This document shows, one piece after another, positions 45,658 through 58,035 of a stretch of DNA of 64,000 nt. This DNA is from Sequoia sempervirens (lineage: Eukaryota > Streptophyta > Pinopsida > Cupressales > Cupressaceae), in contig VDFB02270651.1 of the NCBI GenBank assembly GCA_007258455.2, forward strand, positions 697,298,197 through 697,362,196, read 5' to 3'. The notes under the pieces were generated by a model that was given only the letters and a program-made list of their open reading frames with translations, ran no database searches and was not told the origin of the DNA. How positions within the stretch are numbered: the stretch's first letter is position 1; the number at the start of each line of letters is the position of its first letter. Both the position numbers and the translations under genes were made by a program.

Positions 45658-47245
45658 TGTAGTGTAGAAAAAAGTGCACCTTGCTTAATTTGAGATAAAT
45701 TAAACTTAATTTTGTCTTGATCTAGTGTTGTGAGGTCTTTTATACATCCACATTAGGTCTTGGGCCCTTTTTAAGCTAAATTAACTTAACTCTGCCCTAA
45801 TTTAATGTTGTAAAATGTATCTATTTACATCTTCACATTTAATTTGGGAGGCTTGTAAATCAAGTGGACCTAATCTAGTGTTGTAATGTATTCTACACAT
45901 TCACATGGAATTTAGGGGCCTTCTAAGCTAAATAGACTCAATTTTTCCTTAATTTAGTATTGTAAAGTGTATTTATGTACACTTTCACATTGGATTTTTG
46001 GCCCTATTACATTTAGGAACTTTATATCATCATTAATAGGCCCATATGACCCCATATTATGCATCCCAAGGAATATTTTGATCAAAGACCTGACAAAATC
46101 AATGTAAAAGCTTAAAATATTCAATCCCCAACACTTTAGGACCAAAAATAGCCCCTATGGAACCCATTCACCACCTTGGATGAATGAGTCCCATTTGGCC
46201 TATTTTTAAGGTTCTAAGTGGGAAGAGTGGGTTTTCAATTCAAAAATTTCCAATGTCAGCATTAGGGATCAAATTAATGATCATGTGAGTGCATTACTTA
46301 TATAAACAAGATTTCAAATGCTTATTTCATCCAAGTATCACGAATTCAAGTTGTCAAGTCAAGCATTCAAGAGTTAAGCATTCCAAGTCTTCACAAGGTC
46401 ATCGGGATAGCATTCAAGATCAATTCTAAGGCATTCACGAGTAGGATTTTTCATCAATTATTGTAGCAACTCAAGATCTATCATCATGATCTAGGTGCTC
46501 TGTAGGCTTGGAGATCATTAAAGATTAGGTTTCAAACTTGTTGGATTTGTCCCCTATTGGAAAGGTCAAAATATTCCCAAAAAGTCATTTACAATCCCGA
46601 AAATCAGGGTTTCGGATCTAGACACCTGGAGGTATAGATTGAGAAAACCAAGAAGAACAAATATAGAATTTGAATTTCCAAAAATTCCAAATTGGATTTA
46701 TTCACCACAAGTGGTGAATGAGTCCCACTATGAGTGTTTTTCAAAGATTTTTGCACATTTGGATACCCATTTTCCCAAAACTCACTTCCGTGTAGAAATC
46801 CAAAATTGGGATTTATTCACCCAAAATGGCGAATGGGTCCCACCAAGCCTAAAAAGCTACAATTTTAGGATTTTAGAGCTCTATTCCATCTCTCTCCAGA
46901 TTATAGGTGCACACTTTCAATTTCATATCTTTTTGTAGCATTTTATTCACTTTCTTAGGTCATTTAGAGTCATTTTGTATATTACACTATGTTTTCCAAT
47001 TCATTATCTTTTCGTATATGACATTGTGTTTTCCAATTCATTATCTTTTCCAAGCTTACACTTGGTGGTGAACCCCTCATTAGTTATCATTCAATCCCTA
47101 GAACCTTCCATTTGTCAAATTTCAATCTCCTTTGCATTGAAATCTCAAGGGTTTGTTCTTGAGGGAAAGGTTGAAGAATTGGTCTTTCTCCTTTTAGGTT
47201 AAAAACCCTAGAAGTGAAAGGAAGCACCCATATTTTATCATTTCA
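45658..47245 (+). repeat. 5' LTR of the outer element (1588 bp)
   Basis: It starts TGTAGTGTAGAAAAAAGTGC and ends TTATCATTTCA. A TATA box TATATAAA is at 46299-46306. It holds three copies of the palindromic module (46159-46193, 46694-46728, 46808-46843). A duplication of about 37 bp around TTTTCCAATTCATTATC at 46976-47050 is absent from the right LTR. Confidence 0.93.
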
Positions 47246-47268
47246 TTTTGGTGAACCTACATTTAGAA
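47246..47268 (+). promoter_or_regulatory. Candidate primer-binding site of the outer element
   Basis: TTTTGGTGAACCTACATTTAG directly follows the LTR. The inner element has TTTTAGTGAACCTGCATATTG in the same place. A TGG start at offset 3 fits a tRNA 3' CCA end, but I cannot name the tRNA. Confidence 0.45.
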
Positions 47269-48049
47269 TACCTTCTTTTCTTATTTGGAGTTTATCATCA
47301 TCCTAGATATAGCTCACATTGACGTTGCATTAGTCAATTGACATCTAGGGTTTCTAAAATTTTGCATTGGTGAGAGTGCATATAGGTTGCATTTTTTCAT
47401 CTCAAATCATTGAAAATCATCTAAAAACTGCATTTTCATTTAAGTTATAGATCATACAAACTAAAAATCACAAAAATCAATTAAAAATTTCTAATTTTTT
47501 TGAAAAACCCCTACTGGGACCCATTCACCACCTTGAGAGAATCAATCCCTGTACACATCTAAAATTGTCTTTTACAACATTGAAAATATTGTTTTTAAGC
47601 ATTTTTTTTCTGCCATTGGTTACCTATTTTAGTGGGTTAACTTTCTATTTCATGCATTTTATAAAATCTAGCTTAAATTGGTCCATTTCATGCATTACTT
47701 AATTTGAAAATTGCATTCACAACATTTCATTTTCAGATCATTGCATAGTGTAATCAATCAATTACCTTGTTTGAAATTTAAAAATTGCATTTCATCCTAA
47801 GTATTTACATTGCATTTTAATTTTGCATAGATTTTATTACATTTAAATCATTATAAATAACATTATTTACATTCATGGAAATTATGAATAGCATTAGATT
47901 TTTGCAATTTTCATTTTTCAACATTAGTTCCTAGTTCACTTAGATCAGATTTATTAGAAAAATGAAAACAAAAAATAAAAAACATCAAAAGAAACAATTC
48001 AAAAAATGCTTCACTTTAGAAAAATCATATCATCCAAGCCCTTTAGTAG

Positions 48050-48795
48050 TGTTGACTTAGACATGTTAGATAAATCCCTTAAGGACTTCCTCTCACTAGG
48101 ATTGAATCCAATAAAGGATTGATACAAGAGGATGCAAGCATTGACAATCATGGAAATCATAATTGTTCTTCTCCCAATACCTCTCCTATTAGTGAAAAAG
48201 GTATCTTGGTGATAGGAGATACAATCATTGAGAATCATGAAATTCTTTCTTGTCTTCCTCCTCCTCCCCCTTGGAGAGACACTATGACACACAAAACTAA
48301 GATCATGGCCACTACTCTCCACACCTCACCTACTTGTGAAAATGATTTAGTGATTAAGGATACAATCGTGAATGATCATGAAAAACACATTTGTGTGGAG
48401 GATATGTTTATATTTGAGAGCTATGACAATCCTACCTCTCCTACTTAGGAAGACATTGTAGGACATGGGGATGTAATTATAGATAATAATGAAAATCAAA
48501 CACTTTCTTCTCCTAATATCTTGTCTAGACATGAAGAAGATAGTTTAGTGTTAGAAGATATCATTATTGAGACTCATGAGAATCTTATTCCTCCCTTTCC
48601 TGATGCCCCTACCATTTGAGAAGACCTATTTGAACAAAAATTCCAATCATTGGTAACCATGAAACTCCTATTTATCCTTCTCTTGATGCCTCTCCTATGA
48701 GCAATGAAGCTACTTTATTAAATTCAACCATGAAATGTGATAAACCTATTGTTTGTCACTTTCGTAAAAGCTCTCCTACTAGGGTAAATATGTGG
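48050..48795 (+). pseudogene. Repetitive acidic ORF relic of the outer element, 5' part
   Basis: A frame open at 48119-48448 and continuing past stops encodes reiterated peptides: NTSPISEKGILVIGDTIIEN, SPTCENDLVIKDTIVNDHEK, SPNILSRHEEDSLVLEDIII. These are degenerate repeats of about 30-40 residues, built on S-P...(V/I)xxDxIxxNHE. The repeat resumes at 56930 beyond the nested elements, so the ORF was split by them. No enzymatic motif is seen. It sits in the gag position of the element. Confidence 0.55.
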
Positions 48796-48971
48796 GGTAT
48801 GTTCAGGATCATGATGGGCCAAAAAGTGGTGATATGATGGGTATGTGTAGGGTATGTGGCTGATGACTTTTTTTTCACCCAAAATTGATGAAACAAAAAG
48901 GGTTTTTAAAAGAGATTCTCAACTTTCCACCAATATAAACTATGCTTTATTTTGACTTTAATAAATAATTA

Positions 48972-50596
48972 TGTGCCATATAAAAATGGCTCCTTATTGT
49001 TTTCATGGTATTTAGGCCTTTCTTCATGATGTTTGGTCCATTTTGCTTTGATTTAATGTTGTAATGTGGCTTGAACATTCACATTAAGTCCTTAAAATTC
49101 AAATTATGACATCTTGTGAAGGTTTTGTGAACTATTGTAAAACATTTCTACACTTTTCTAGACTTTATTCATTACAATTCACCTAAAAATCACCTTTTCA
49201 TCACTTATCAAGTCCTATTTTGAAGTGTTGTAAGGTCTTGTGACATGATTTCACACTTTTGTAGGCATAATTTCACTATTTACACCTTTCTTATGCTTTA
49301 TTTGACCCCTTTATACCCTTACAAGGCTTAATAAAGTGTATTTTTAAATGTAAACCTAACAAATAACATTAAATGTGACCTAATTCCCAACACCAAATTT
49401 CAAGCCTAAGGTGGGACGCATTCACCATGGGTGATGAATGAGTCCCTTTTGGCTCTAAATTCAAAATATTTCAAATTTCCTTTTGGGTTTTTATTCAAAA
49501 TTACTTGATGTTGGCCTGTGATGAGGTATCAATTGGTTACCAATGCACAAGAATGTATAAATAAGTGTTTATCTCCTCATTTTACATCTCCTACAATCTC
49601 CTAACTCATTCAAGCATTCAATTAGCATTTGAGCACTTTGCATCCTATAATAAAGCATCTATCAAGCATTCAAGAACAACCATTGACATATCTTTAGATT
49701 TTATTCAACAAGGGTTTGATAAGTTGATAGCATTCACATGTTATCTATTTATCATTCTCCTTAATTTCATTATTTCATTAAGGGTGTGATTACCAAAGTG
49801 GGATTTGACCAAAGCAAATCCCTATAACCTAACCCTTAATGATTTTTCCCCTTTTGCATGTGTGTTTGCAGACTTGTGTATGTAGATTTGACAAGCATTT
49901 AGGTGTTAAAAATTGGAAAATAAGTCAACAAAGTGTTTCAAGTCAACTACATCATATTTCAAGCTTGGAGAAGACATTACGTCCGTTTTCTATAGATTTG
50001 ACTTCGACAACCCGACAAGAAGACAACCTTAGATCTGGTGGTACAAAATTGTCCCCTAATTTCTCAGAATTTTGGGAGAGGACTAATTTATTATCAATAG
50101 CGAATTAGTCCCACCTTAAGGCTAGAAATCTAGATTTTTTCAGGTTCCAGATCCTGAAACTCAGAAACTAGTTTCTGACAATTTTCATCAGAAGCAGGAC
50201 TGATTCACCATCAATGGAAAATAAATCCCACTTGTGATTTTATGTGATCTTAGAAAACATTCAAAAGATTCCAAAATCTCCAATCTCTGCCCAAGTGCAC
50301 ACTAAATCAACCTATTTCTATTTTATTTTGCATTTATTCATCCATAATTCATTGTTTGTAAACATCTCTATGTTTTCCAACATTGCATAATTCTTAGGTT
50401 TCACATACATAATTAGTCAATTAGTTCATTTAAATGCACTTATTTCATTTCATTTAGTCTAAATAACATCATATATTGCATAATTTGAGTGAACCTAACC
50501 TAGATTTTGTGTGGGGTTTATCTCTCTCCTTTTAGGTGAAAAATCCTAAGAGTGTAAGAGTAGTCTATAAGCCCTACACAAAAAACATATGGTTCA
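48972..50596 (+). repeat. 5' LTR of the inner element (1625 bp)
   Basis: It starts TGTGCCATATAAAAATGGC and ends CATATGGTTCA. TATAAATA is at 49556-49563 followed by CTCCTCATTT. Palindromic modules lie at 49411-49445, 50077-50114 and 50196-50231. Confidence 0.93.
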
Positions 50597-50620
50597 TTTT
50601 AGTGAACCTGCATATTGAGA
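50597..50620 (+). promoter_or_regulatory. Candidate primer-binding site of the inner element
   Basis: TTTTAGTGAACCTGCATATTG directly follows the LTR and differs from the outer element's site by a few bases. The expected TGG is TAG here, a possible C-to-T (other strand) decay. Confidence 0.4.
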
Positions 50621-51036
50621 ACTTTACACTTCTGATTCAATTGCATCTTACATCTCAAAATTCATTTGCATCAACATTCATTTAGGGTATTATTTTTATT
50701 TGCATCCTAGTGTTTGTTAACTTGCATTGGTGAAAGACTCGTTTAGATTTCATTTTTGCTTTACATATCATTGAAAAAACTAAACATCTACATCTACATC
50801 CTTAATTGTCATCTGAAAAGTATTAGAATCACATTAAATTTTCTAGAAAACACAATATAATCTCATACTGGGACTCATTCGCCACCTTGGGTGAATTAGT
50901 CCACCTGCACATTTCAGATTGCATTTTTAGGCATTTCTGGGTGTTTCCTGCATTACATATTTTTGTAGTTTCTTTCTATTTTAATTTCCAAAATCTATAT
51001 TTTCAATCATTTCGTGCATCTTAGTTTACTTACATC

Positions 51037-52020
51037 ATGGAATTTTATTTTAATAAGTTTTGGAATTCATTAAAATCCTTGGTTGACATGTCCAATTGTG
51101 CCTTTGGTTGTGACCCTAATTACCTTGAGCTCCCTCATGCTCCTTCAACTTCTCATGATTGTCCTCCTCATGATGTAGACATCATTGGAGAAGATGATGA
51201 TACCATGAACAAAATTCCTTGATAACCTTGAAGCTAATGCAACCTTTTACCCATCCATTAAGCCACAATATCTTCCTACCATTGCACCTCCTGATCATTT
51301 TGCCTACTTACATCCTGAAATCAATGAAGGACCTAAATTTCCTCCATCAAGTGGACCTAGTTCCTCTCAACCAACACATCCTCACCCATTTTATGATCAC
51401 AAAGTCACAAACACTCCCATAAACCTTGAAGAAACATATGGTAAAGGATTTACTATCCTAAGTAAACAAGGTTGTGACACAACACATGAACATGGAATTC
51501 ATCAACTTATTGAACCAAAAAAAACAAAAGAAAACACCATAGACTTAGGATATGAAGATCCTTCTCATCCTGATAGACCTCTTTTTGAATATTGGAGATT
51601 TTGAGATGATGGTACAGTGATCTTTGATTCTCCTCCTGAATTAAACATTCTCCTTCCACCTGAACAACCATTACCTGATTCTAATGACAAAGATGCTAGG
51701 ATCCCCATGGGTCCTCTTCCCCCTTCCATTCATGAAAAAGGAGAGTCTAGCAAACGAAAATGACCTTACAAGTTTAAGAAACTCAAGTTTCCTACACATC
51801 CTCCACCTAAATGTCAAAGGAGACTTCAACTACTTTTCAACAAAGGTCTTACACTTTTACCACCTATGAATAGGTTGGTCATTCATCCTAAAGATTCTAA
51901 CATACCATTTTGTAAATATCATCGTGTTCTTGGACATCAAACTAAAGAATGTGGAAAATTGAATGACATATTAAACAAGTATCACTTCATTGATACTGAG
52001 TGCTTTCCCATTATTCCTTA
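51037..52020 (+). pseudogene. Gag-like relic with CHHC zinc knuckle, inner element
   Basis: From ATG 51037 the first frame runs to 51220 (FNKFWNSLKSLVDMSNCAFG, then acidic). A frameshift then opens a proline-rich stretch with phrases such as ANATFYPSIKPQYLPTIAPP and PLFEYWRF, a stop near 51602, and LNILLPPEQPLPDSNDKDAR. Near the end FCKYHRVLGHQTKECGKL gives C-x2-H-x4-H-x4-C (Cys 51911, His 51920, His 51935, Cys 51950). This is the same spacing as the knuckle relic of the Tat element at about 1470. It ends near 52020. This is a Gag nucleocapsid-type protein; no protease or polymerase follows. Confidence 0.65.
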
Positions 52021-52402
52021 AAACAAAACTCCTTTTATCGTGCCATAGCTGTCAAATTTTCTATTCTCACTGTTGCATGATCTTCTCACATCACTCACCT
52101 TGACTCATTCTTTCCTTACACTTTGTGGGGGACAAGAAGTTGTTAACCTTGTCCTTGTAATGCATTTGTCTTTGTCTCTTCACTATATCATTCATTTTCC
52201 ACTTAACTACTTAAGATTGAGAAACCAATAACTTAGTTAATGGTTGACTTACATTTGCATTACTAGCCCCTTTCCTTTTTTCCTGTATGTGTGTCTCGTG
52301 TTCCCCTATATCATGAGTTTTATTTTTTCCCTCTTGTTGTACACTTATTCTATTTGTACCTCTATTATTCTATATGTCATGCATTTCCTTTTCACTTTTT
52401 TT

Positions 52403-52679
52403 TGTGTTTTTCCTTTTGGGGATGGCGCAAGGCATTGAGACTGAAATGTCTCCTTCATGTTGACCCAAAAGGTCCTTTTCCCTTTTTTCATTTTTTTTTC
52501 CTTTTGTGTTTTTCCTTTTGGGGATGACACAAGGAATTCAGAATGAAATGTCTCCTTCAATGTTGACCTAAAATCTTTTTCTTTTCTTTCACCTTTTCAT
52601 TTTCTTTTTGTTTGTGTTTTCCTTCTAGAGATGATGCAAAGCGTGGAGACTACAATGTCTCTTCCATGTTGACCCAAAA
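52403..52679 (+). repeat. Three tandem repeats of about 100 bp in the 3' region of the inner element
   Basis: Units at 52403-52470, 52505-52573 and 52613-52679 each run from TGTGTTTTTCCTTTTGGGGA to ATGTTGACCC/TAAAA, separated by T-rich spacers. The third is the most diverged. Tandem repeats in the 3' untranslated region are common in Tat-lineage elements. Confidence 0.88.
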
Positions 52680-52956
52680 TAAACTTTGTTTTTTCTTTTT
52701 TTTCACTCTCTTTATGTCATTCTTCCAATTCTATGTGCTTTTGGGAATGATGAAAATTCCGAGCTCCTTAATAAAACATTGTAACAACGAGCATACTGAC
52801 TCCAAATCCATAAATCCCTCATGTGTTTGGTATGCTCTTTTATGCGGGGCAACTCCCTTTTCTTTTGTTTTTGTTTTCGTTTACATGAAGCAACCTAATT
52901 CAGATACATATGACTTGGCATAGGGCTTTCTAAGTTGGTTCTCATGTCTTGTTTTG

Positions 52957-53620
52957 GGTATGTGCAGGATCATGATGAGCCAAAAAGTGGTGATATGATG
53001 GGTATGTGTAGGGTATGTGGCTAAAACTTTTTTTTTACCCAAAATTGATGAAATGAAAAGGGTTTTCAAGGATTTCCAACTTTCAAAAAAATCACATTTT
53101 GAATCTGAAATATGCTTCACATTCTATGCTTCACATAATGGGATTAAAAGGAAAATTAAATTTCATGAAGTTTTGACCAAGTTAAGGTGGTTAGACATAT
53201 GATTTTTATATTTTTAAAAGTTGTAATAAAAAATTCATAATTAATTATTTACTTGGAAAAAAATTACAAAAATTTGCATTACATCTAGACATGAGTATTC
53301 TACTTATATATAGAATTTTATATAAAAAATATCATCATTTTATTATGGTTAGGTGGTCCAGCAGACAACTTATTCTTTCCTTGAAATTTAAGTACTATTG
53401 CATTGAAATTTCAAATTTTCACCAAATAGATTTTTTTATTTTAAAATAAATCTTGTAGTTTAGAAACTACATTCAATTTGCTACAAATTCTATTTTTACA
53501 TATTTTTGAAATAATATAGATAACTTATTCAAATTTTTATGTCAAGTTGTCTAACTCTGATTTTTCTAAATTTTTCACCACTTAAGGGCCTGTTTTTTCC
53601 ATGATGACCCTGCACATACC
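52957..53620. mobile_element. Small TIR DNA element (664 bp) nested in the inner LTR element
   Basis: The ends GGTATGTGCAGGATCATGATG and CATGATGACCCTGCACATACC are inverted copies of about 20 bp. The interior is AT-rich and aligns with the split copy at 48796-56856. No transposase is present, so it is MITE-like. Insertion interrupts sequence that is continuous in the homologous 3' region of the outer element (near 58145). The flanks are TTTTG on the left and TTTTTT on the right, so a T-rich duplication is possible but not provable. Confidence 0.85.
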
Positions 53621-54597
53621 TTTTTTCCTTTTTGCATTTTCTTTTCTTCACTACTTTAAAGTAATTGCTCACATAATAGTGTGTAGTGATTCCCTTAAAG
53701 TGGGAGGCATACATTACCATATTTCATTTTGCATTCTTAGTTCTTATTGCAGCCTTATTGTTTCATACGATGTGTTTGACACTTTGTGGATGACATTGGG
53801 TATGATGTCCTTCATAAGTGTGATATATCTTAGCATATTACACTTCTCTTAGTGGCCTGATATGACACACTACATCCCCTATGTTGTGAATATTTTATTC
53901 TTTCATTAGTCCTCTCTTGGAGACATTAGACATAATGTTCCCTAAGTGGTAGACCTCACATAAACTTAACAAGACTCATTTGAACATCCTTTTACATTTT
54001 ACATTTTTTTTGCATTTTACACTTTGCACTTTTTTCCACTTTGCATAACGCAACTTGCATGCCTATGATACCTTGCATTTGTTCATGATTTCTAAGCATA
54101 CAAAGCTTTGCTTGTCTCATGAAGCACGAACCAACATTTTCCTTTGTAGTGCCTTCTTAAAGTTATCATGAGGTATAACTTTGATATGGTTGAGTGGGAA
54201 GCCCACTCAACAACAAGACTTTCCCCATAACCACCTATGTGTTTGTGAGTGCATACCAACTAGCATATGTACTTCAACTTTTGGGTCTTCTCACTCGGCG
54301 GACCGCCATGAGTTCTATCACCCCAGATTGAGTATGCATTCTCTTTTTCAAACAATCAGCCTAGATCTAATCCACAACTAGTTGGGCAGACGATCGAAGC
54401 TTCATCCTATCTCTTCATTTCAACATGTGTTTTCCTTTGTTCTTATGCTTATTTTTCCATGGGATCTTCAACCTAGGGGCTTGATCATCCCTCTTGATCG
54501 TTGTTATTCCATCTTGCTAACATAAGTGCATTTGGACCTCTCTCTCTTTATACATGGCTACTTTAGTGTGAGTCCGAAGCGAGTTCATCATCTCACT

Positions 54598-54612
54598 AAA
54601 GTGGGGGCTAAA
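54598..54612 (+). promoter_or_regulatory. Polypurine tract of the inner element
   Basis: AAAGTGGGGGCTAAA lies directly before the 3' LTR. The outer element has the same 15 bases at 58931-58945. Confidence 0.9.
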
Positions 54613-56228
54613 TGTGCCATAGAAAAATGGCCCCTTGTCATTTTCATGGTCTTTTAGGCCTTTCTTCATGATTCTTGGTCCATTTTGCTTTGATTTAATG
54701 TTGAAATGTGGCTTGAGCATTCACATTAAGTCCTTAAAATTCAAATTATGACGTCTTGTGAAGGTGTTGTAAAACATTTCTACACTTTTCTAGACTTTAT
54801 TCATTGCAATTCACCTAAAAATCACCTTTTCATAACTTATCAAGTCCTATTTTGAAGTGTTGTAAAGTCTTGTAACAAGATTTCATGCTTTTCTAGGCAT
54901 AATTTCAATATTTACACCTTTCTTATGCTTTATTTGACCCTTTTATGTCCTTATAAGGCTTAATTAAGTGTATTTTTGAATTTAAACCTAAAAAATAACA
55001 TTAAATGTGACTTAATTCCTGACACCCACTTTCAAGCCTAAGGTGGGACCCATTCGCCATGGGTGGTGAATGAGTCCCTCTTGGCTCTAAATTCAAAATA
55101 TTTCAAATTTCCTTTCAAGTTTTTATTCACAATTACTTGATGTCAACCTATGATGAGGTATCAATGGGTTACTAAGGCACAAGAATGTATAAATAAGTGT
55201 TTTTCTCCTCATTTTACATCTCCTACAATCTCCTAACTCATTCAAGCATTCAATTAGCATTTCACCACTTTGCATCCTATAATCAAGCATCTATCAAACA
55301 TTCAAGAACAACCATTGACATATCTTAAAATTTTCTTCAACAAGGGTTTGGTAAGTTGATATAATTCACATGTTATTTGTTTATTATTCTCCTTCACTTC
55401 ATTATTGTATTAAGGGTTTGATTACCAAAGTGGGATTTGACCAAGGAAAATCCCTATAACCTAACCCTTAACTATTTTTCCCCTTTTGCACGTGTTTTTG
55501 CAAACTTATAGTGTATGTATATTTGACAAGAATTTAGGTGTTGAAAAATGGAAAATAAGTAAGCAAAGTGTTTCAAGTCAACTACATCATATTTCAAGCT
55601 TGGAGAAAAAAATTTATCCATTTTTTGCATATTTGACTTCTGGAAACTGACAAGCAGACAACCTCAAATCTGGTGCTACAAAATTGTTCCCTAATTTCTT
55701 AGAATTTTGGGAGAGGACTAATTCACCATCAGTGGCAAATGAGTTGTTCCTTAAGGATGGAAATCCAAGTTTTTTCAGATTCTGGATCGCAACGCTAAGA
55801 AACTGGTTTCTAACAGTTTTCATCAAGAGTAGGACTGATTCGCCATAAGTGGCGAATGAGTCCCATTGGTGATTTTTTGTGATCTCAGACAACATTCAAA
55901 AGATTCCAAATTCTCCAATATCTGCCTAGGTGCACACTGAATCAACCTCTTTCTATTTTTTTTGCATTTGTTCATTCATAGTTCGTTGTTTGCAAACATC
56001 ATTGTGTTTTCCAACATTGCATAATTCTTAGGTCTCACATACATAATCAGTCAATTAGTTCATTTAACTGCACTTAGTTCATTTCATTTAGTCTAAATAA
56101 CATCATACATTGCATAATTTGAGTGAACCTAACCTAGATTTTGTGTGGATTTTATCTCTCCTTTTAGGTGAAACATCCTAAGAGTGCAAGAGTAGTCTAT
56201 AAGCCCTACCCAAAAAATGTACAGTTCA
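54613..56228 (+). repeat. 3' LTR of the inner element (1616 bp)
   Basis: It starts TGTGCCATAGAAAAATGGCC and ends TGTACAGTTCA. TATAAATA is at 55188-55195, then CTCCTCATTT. Palindromic modules lie at 55042-55078, 55712-55745 and 55831-55866. Confidence 0.93.
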
Positions 56229-56856
56229 AATTATTATTCATTTTATATTTAAATTATGACTAAATTCTTGATTGATAGGTTGATTGAAAAACATTTATAC
56301 CTTTCAAACGGTATCACATTTTTTGAGTTTGAAATATGTGTCATGTTCTATGCTTCACATACTATAGGATTAAAAGAAAAATTGAATTTCATGAAGTTTT
56401 GACTAAGTTAAGGTGGTCACTCATACAAGTTTTTATATTTTTTAAAAGTTGTAAGAAAAAAATTATAATTAATTATTTACTTGGAAAAAAAATACAAGAA
56501 AATATTCATCACATCGGAACATGAGTCCTCTACTTATATCTAAAATATTATAAAAATTTATTATCATTTTATTATGGTTAGGGTGGTCAAACAAACACCT
56601 ACTTCTTATTTTTTCCCTAAAATTTAAGTACTACTACATTGAAATTTAAAAATTTTACCAAATAGATTTTTTATTTTTTTAAATAAACCTAGTAGTTTAG
56701 AAATTACATTCAATTCGCTATAGATTCTATTCTTACATATTTTTGAAATAATGTAGATAAATTATTGAAATTTTTATGTCAAGATGCCTAACTCTGATTT
56801 TTTTGAATTTTTTGCCAGTTAAGGCCTGTTTTTTCCATGATGATCCTGCACATACC

Positions 56857-58035
56857 TTTTGGCACAAGAGAATGAGACCTTAGAGAAAAAGGATGACATT
56901 ATGGACAACAATAAAATTCCCCCTCTCCTAATATCTCTCCTATTGGTAAAGAAAATATTATGGTGTTACAAGATCCCATTGATGAGAATCATGAGGGAAA
57001 AAATTATGGAACAAAGAAACACCATCATTACCAAGAAAGAAAATCCAACCATGGATCATTCCCTTACCTGCGATGAAGTAAATATTGAAGAACCAAATAT
57101 TGTATGTCATGAACATCTAGTTTTTAGTCCTCCTAAAAACTCTCCTAATAGGGAAGGTATCATGGTGCAAGAAAACATCAACACTATCATGTGCAAACCA
57201 AAAATCAACCTAAATTTGAAGCATCCTGAATTGCTTGATATGGATTTAACACCGTCATGGGAATGCTTTGAAAATGATGAAGCCTTGAAGAAAATGTTAG
57301 GAGTTTATGACAAGTCACCTTCTACTCCTCAAAAGAAAATGGTTACATGTGCTATGATCAGTACCAAACAAAAAAATATAGAAAGAAAAAAGAAAATTGA
57401 AGAAGCCACAAAGTTATTGGAAAATGTTGCAGAAACCTTTGATTTCATACCTATATCCATGGGAGAATACATGATCATAACAAAAGAGTCTGAAAAGAGA
57501 AAAGAGAAACTGGTAAACATCAATAAATAATTCAAAAACATCCACTTGAACCTCCTTAAAATAAAATACAACATCCAAGAAAAACTTTGAGGAAATTAAA
57601 CACCAACCAAATCCAACAAAAGTGACAAAACTTTTTGGAAGACATTTTGAACTTGTGAAACAACTTGGGAAAGTTTGTGATGCCATAGAACAATGTATCC
57701 ATGTCGCTATAATGCCTAAAATGCAAGAAATGACTAATGATCTTGGTTATTTTCCCTCAAAACAAAATCCTTCATTCAATCTCAACACTATCGCAAAAGA
57801 TTCTCCTAAGACAACATTAACCTTGGTACATCCTAAATTGATAGATATATCATTAAATATGTATCAAGAGAAAAAAATTTTAATTATCAAAATAAATAAA
57901 ATTAGTTGTTGCTCCTTGCCATGTAATAGTTGTAGAATCATAGCATACTCACTATTGCATTCATCGCAAGGAGCAACATTCATAATCCATTCCCAACTCA
58001 CCCTTGTCCTGCACTCAGTGGGGGAAAAGGGTTAG
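56857..58035 (+). pseudogene. ORF relic of the outer element, 3' part
   Basis: It continues the repetitive ORF after the nested insertions. The frame open to 57530 has SLTCDEVNIEEPNIVCHEHL, PELLDMDLTPSWECFEND and KKKIEEATKLLENVAETFDF, a helical, lysine-rich C-terminal part. A second frame (57622-58035) has KLFGRHFELVKQLGKVCDAI and HVAIMPKMQEMTNDLGY. A stretch near 56930 reads as another copy of the SPI...DPIDENHE repeat in a shifted frame. No recognised domain. Gag-like by position only. Confidence 0.5.

Larger units (their letters stand above)
48967..56233 (+). mobile_element. Inner LTR retrotransposon (TSD AATTA)
   Basis: The LTRs at 48972-50596 and 54613-56228 are clear copies, flanked by AATTA at 48967-48971 and 56229-56233. 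Length is 7257 bp including a 664 bp nested TIR element. The internal region has a gag-like relic with a zinc knuckle, then a non-coding 3' part with tandem repeats and a polypurine tract. RT and integrase are absent, so it is non-autonomous. Its 3' region and LTR layout resemble the outer element, so both probably belong to one superfamily related to Tat-type Gypsy. Confidence 0.93.
48796..56856. mobile_element. TIR DNA element, larger copy, split by the inner LTR element
   Basis: The left end GGTATGTTCAGGATCATGATG and the reverse complement of the right end, GGTATGTGCAGGATCATCATG, form TIRs. Without the inner LTR element (48972-56228 plus one TSD) the element is about 0.8 kb. Its left part (48796-48971) and right part (56229-56856) align with the two halves of the complete small copy at 52957-53620. 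It has no transposase. Subterminal GGGTATGTGTAGGGTATGTGG repeats the terminal word. It lies in the ORF of the outer element. The flanks give no clear target-site duplication. Confidence 0.85.

Noticed and set aside
56336..56524. 62-codon ORF, also seen at 53017-53202
   Set aside because: Both lie inside the two copies of the TIR element at the same place. The frame is not conserved beyond a short stretch, and the element has no transposase motif.
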